In this document: positions 5,635 through 6,349 of the stretch, piece by piece
Position numbering within the stretch: the stretch's first letter is position 1
Layout: each line of letters opens with the position of its first letter
Origin: Gammaproteobacteria bacterium
GTDB taxonomy: Bacteria; Pseudomonadota; Gammaproteobacteria; Steroidobacterales; MnTg04
NCBI GenBank assembly: GCA_027297845.1
Contig: JAPUHG010000063.1
Coordinates: forward strand, 1-6,349
Reading direction: 5' to 3'
Length of the DNA: 6,349 nt
The notes under the pieces: model-generated
The model's database searches: none
What the model saw: only the letters and a program-made list of their open reading frames with translations
Told to the model about the DNA's origin: nothing
Program-made: the position numbers and the translations under genes

Positions 5635-6349
5635 ATGTCTAGCAGTGATATCCGTTCCGCCAAACGGCCGGAGCCCGATCTCGTATTAACGAAAATCGCC
5701 GACTATGTCTGTGACTACCCGGTCGCTAGCGAACTGGCCTACGACACCGCCCGTTATTGCCTGATGGACACCCTGGCCTGCGGTTTTCAGGCCTTGTCAT
5801 ACCCGGCTTGCACGAAGTTGCTGGGGCCGATCGTCCCCGGCGCCACGCTACCCGGCGGCGCGCGCGTGCCCGGCACCAGTTTCGAGCTGGAACCGGTGAT
5901 GGCGGCGTTCAATGTGGGTGCGCTGATTCGCTGGATGGACTTCAACGACACCTGGCTGGCCGCCGAGTGGGGGCATCCATCGGACAACCTGGGCGGGATT
6001 CTGACCATGGCCGATTACCTGAGTCGCCAGGCCGAAGCCAATGGCAAGGAGGCGCTGACCATCCACGACGTGTTGACCGCGATGATCAAGGCACACGAAA
6101 TCCAGGGTGTTCTGGCGTTGGAGAACAGTTACAACCGGGTTGGTCTCGATCATGTGCTATTGGTGCGAGTGGCGACGGCTGCAGTCGTTACCCGCATGCT
6201 GGGAGGTGATCGGGAAACGGTTATCAACGCGGTTTCCAATGCGTGGATCGATGGCTGTGCCCTGCGCACCTACCGGCACGCGCCGAATACGGGTTCGCGA
6301 AAGAGCTGGGCGGCCGGCGATGCGACCAGCCGCGGCGTACGCCTCGCGC
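5635..6349 (+). CDS. prpD: 2-methylcitrate dehydratase PrpD, N-terminal half (runs off the window)
   Basis: PrpD dehydrates 2-methylcitrate to 2-methyl-cis-aconitate in the cytoplasm and needs no iron-sulfur cluster. It belongs to the MmgE/PrpD family. The visible 238 complete codons are about half the usual length (about 480 residues) and are open to the last base. The match to E. coli PrpD is close: DTARYCLMDTLACG (37-50), KLLGPIVPG (61-69), RWMDFNDTWLAAEWGHPSDN (99-118), KAHEIQG (152-158), NRVGLDHVLLV and RTYRHAPNTG-x-RKSWAAGDA (211-230). The ATG at 5635 has the strong ribosome site AGGAGA 4 bases upstream, inside a 47-bp gap after prpC. Using PrpD means this cluster does not need the AcnD/PrpF pair found in many other gammaproteobacteria, although genes beyond the window are not visible. 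No disruption is seen, so the operon downstream of the prpC amber still looks maintained. Confidence 0.97.
   Translation, partial: MSSSDIRSAKRPEPDLVLTKIADYVCDYPVASELAYDTARYCLMDTLACGFQALSYPACTKLLGPIVPGATLPGGARVPGTSFELEPVMAAFNVGALIRWMDFNDTWLAAEWGHPSDNLGGILTMADYLSRQAEANGKEALTIHDVLTAMIKAHEIQGVLALENSYNRVGLDHVLLVRVATAAVVTRMLGGDRETVINAVSNAWIDGCALRTYRHAPNTGSRKSWAAGDATSRGVRLA

Overview
The window reads as a gammaproteobacterial chromosome fragment. The main reason is how closely the prpB/prpC/prpD products follow the E. coli/Salmonella methylcitrate-cycle proteins, together with an AcuI/YhdH-type reductase and GC-rich coding sequence. The genus cannot be named from this sequence; an aerobic, possibly marine bacterium is a guess from content only. 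All eight recognisable genes lie on the + strand and coding is dense. I see no tRNA, rRNA, insertion sequence or CRISPR array.

Layout. (1) 1-408: the 3' part of a thiol peroxidase of the glutathione peroxidase family, with its N-terminus outside the window. (2) 547-1215: two small exported monohaem c-type cytochromes in tandem, 12 bp apart and clearly related to each other. (3) 1216-1459: a 244-bp gap with only weak inverted repeats. (4) 1460-3433: a metallo-beta-lactamase-fold hydrolase followed 12 bp later by an acrylyl-CoA reductase (acuI/yhdH), probably co-transcribed. (5) 3434-3544: a 111-bp gap with a clean 17-bp palindrome and a weak candidate promoter. (6) 3545-6349: prpB, prpC and the first half of prpD, with gaps of 30 and 47 bp, a typical methylcitrate operon.

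How the genes fit together. AcuI turns the toxic intermediate acrylyl-CoA into propionyl-CoA. PrpC condenses propionyl-CoA with oxaloacetate to 2-methylcitrate, PrpD dehydrates it, and PrpB splits 2-methylisocitrate into pyruvate and succinate. The block 2444-6349 can therefore be read as a route from acrylate-type substrates (for example from DMSP or 3-hydroxypropionate) through propionyl-CoA to central metabolism. The upstream hydrolase may belong to it, but its substrate is unknown. The cytochromes and the peroxidase look like separate redox genes.

The most notable observation is in prpC. An in-frame TAG at 5018-5020 replaces a glutamate codon in the conserved AEH-E-FNASTF segment. The reading frame is otherwise intact on both sides and keeps all catalytic residues, so one G-to-T change explains it. 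Either prpC is a very recent pseudogene (or strain polymorphism), the base is a sequencing or assembly error, or the codon is suppressed. TAG is also the natural stop of three genes here, including prpC itself, which argues against general reassignment. I found no convincing wholly new system in this window.
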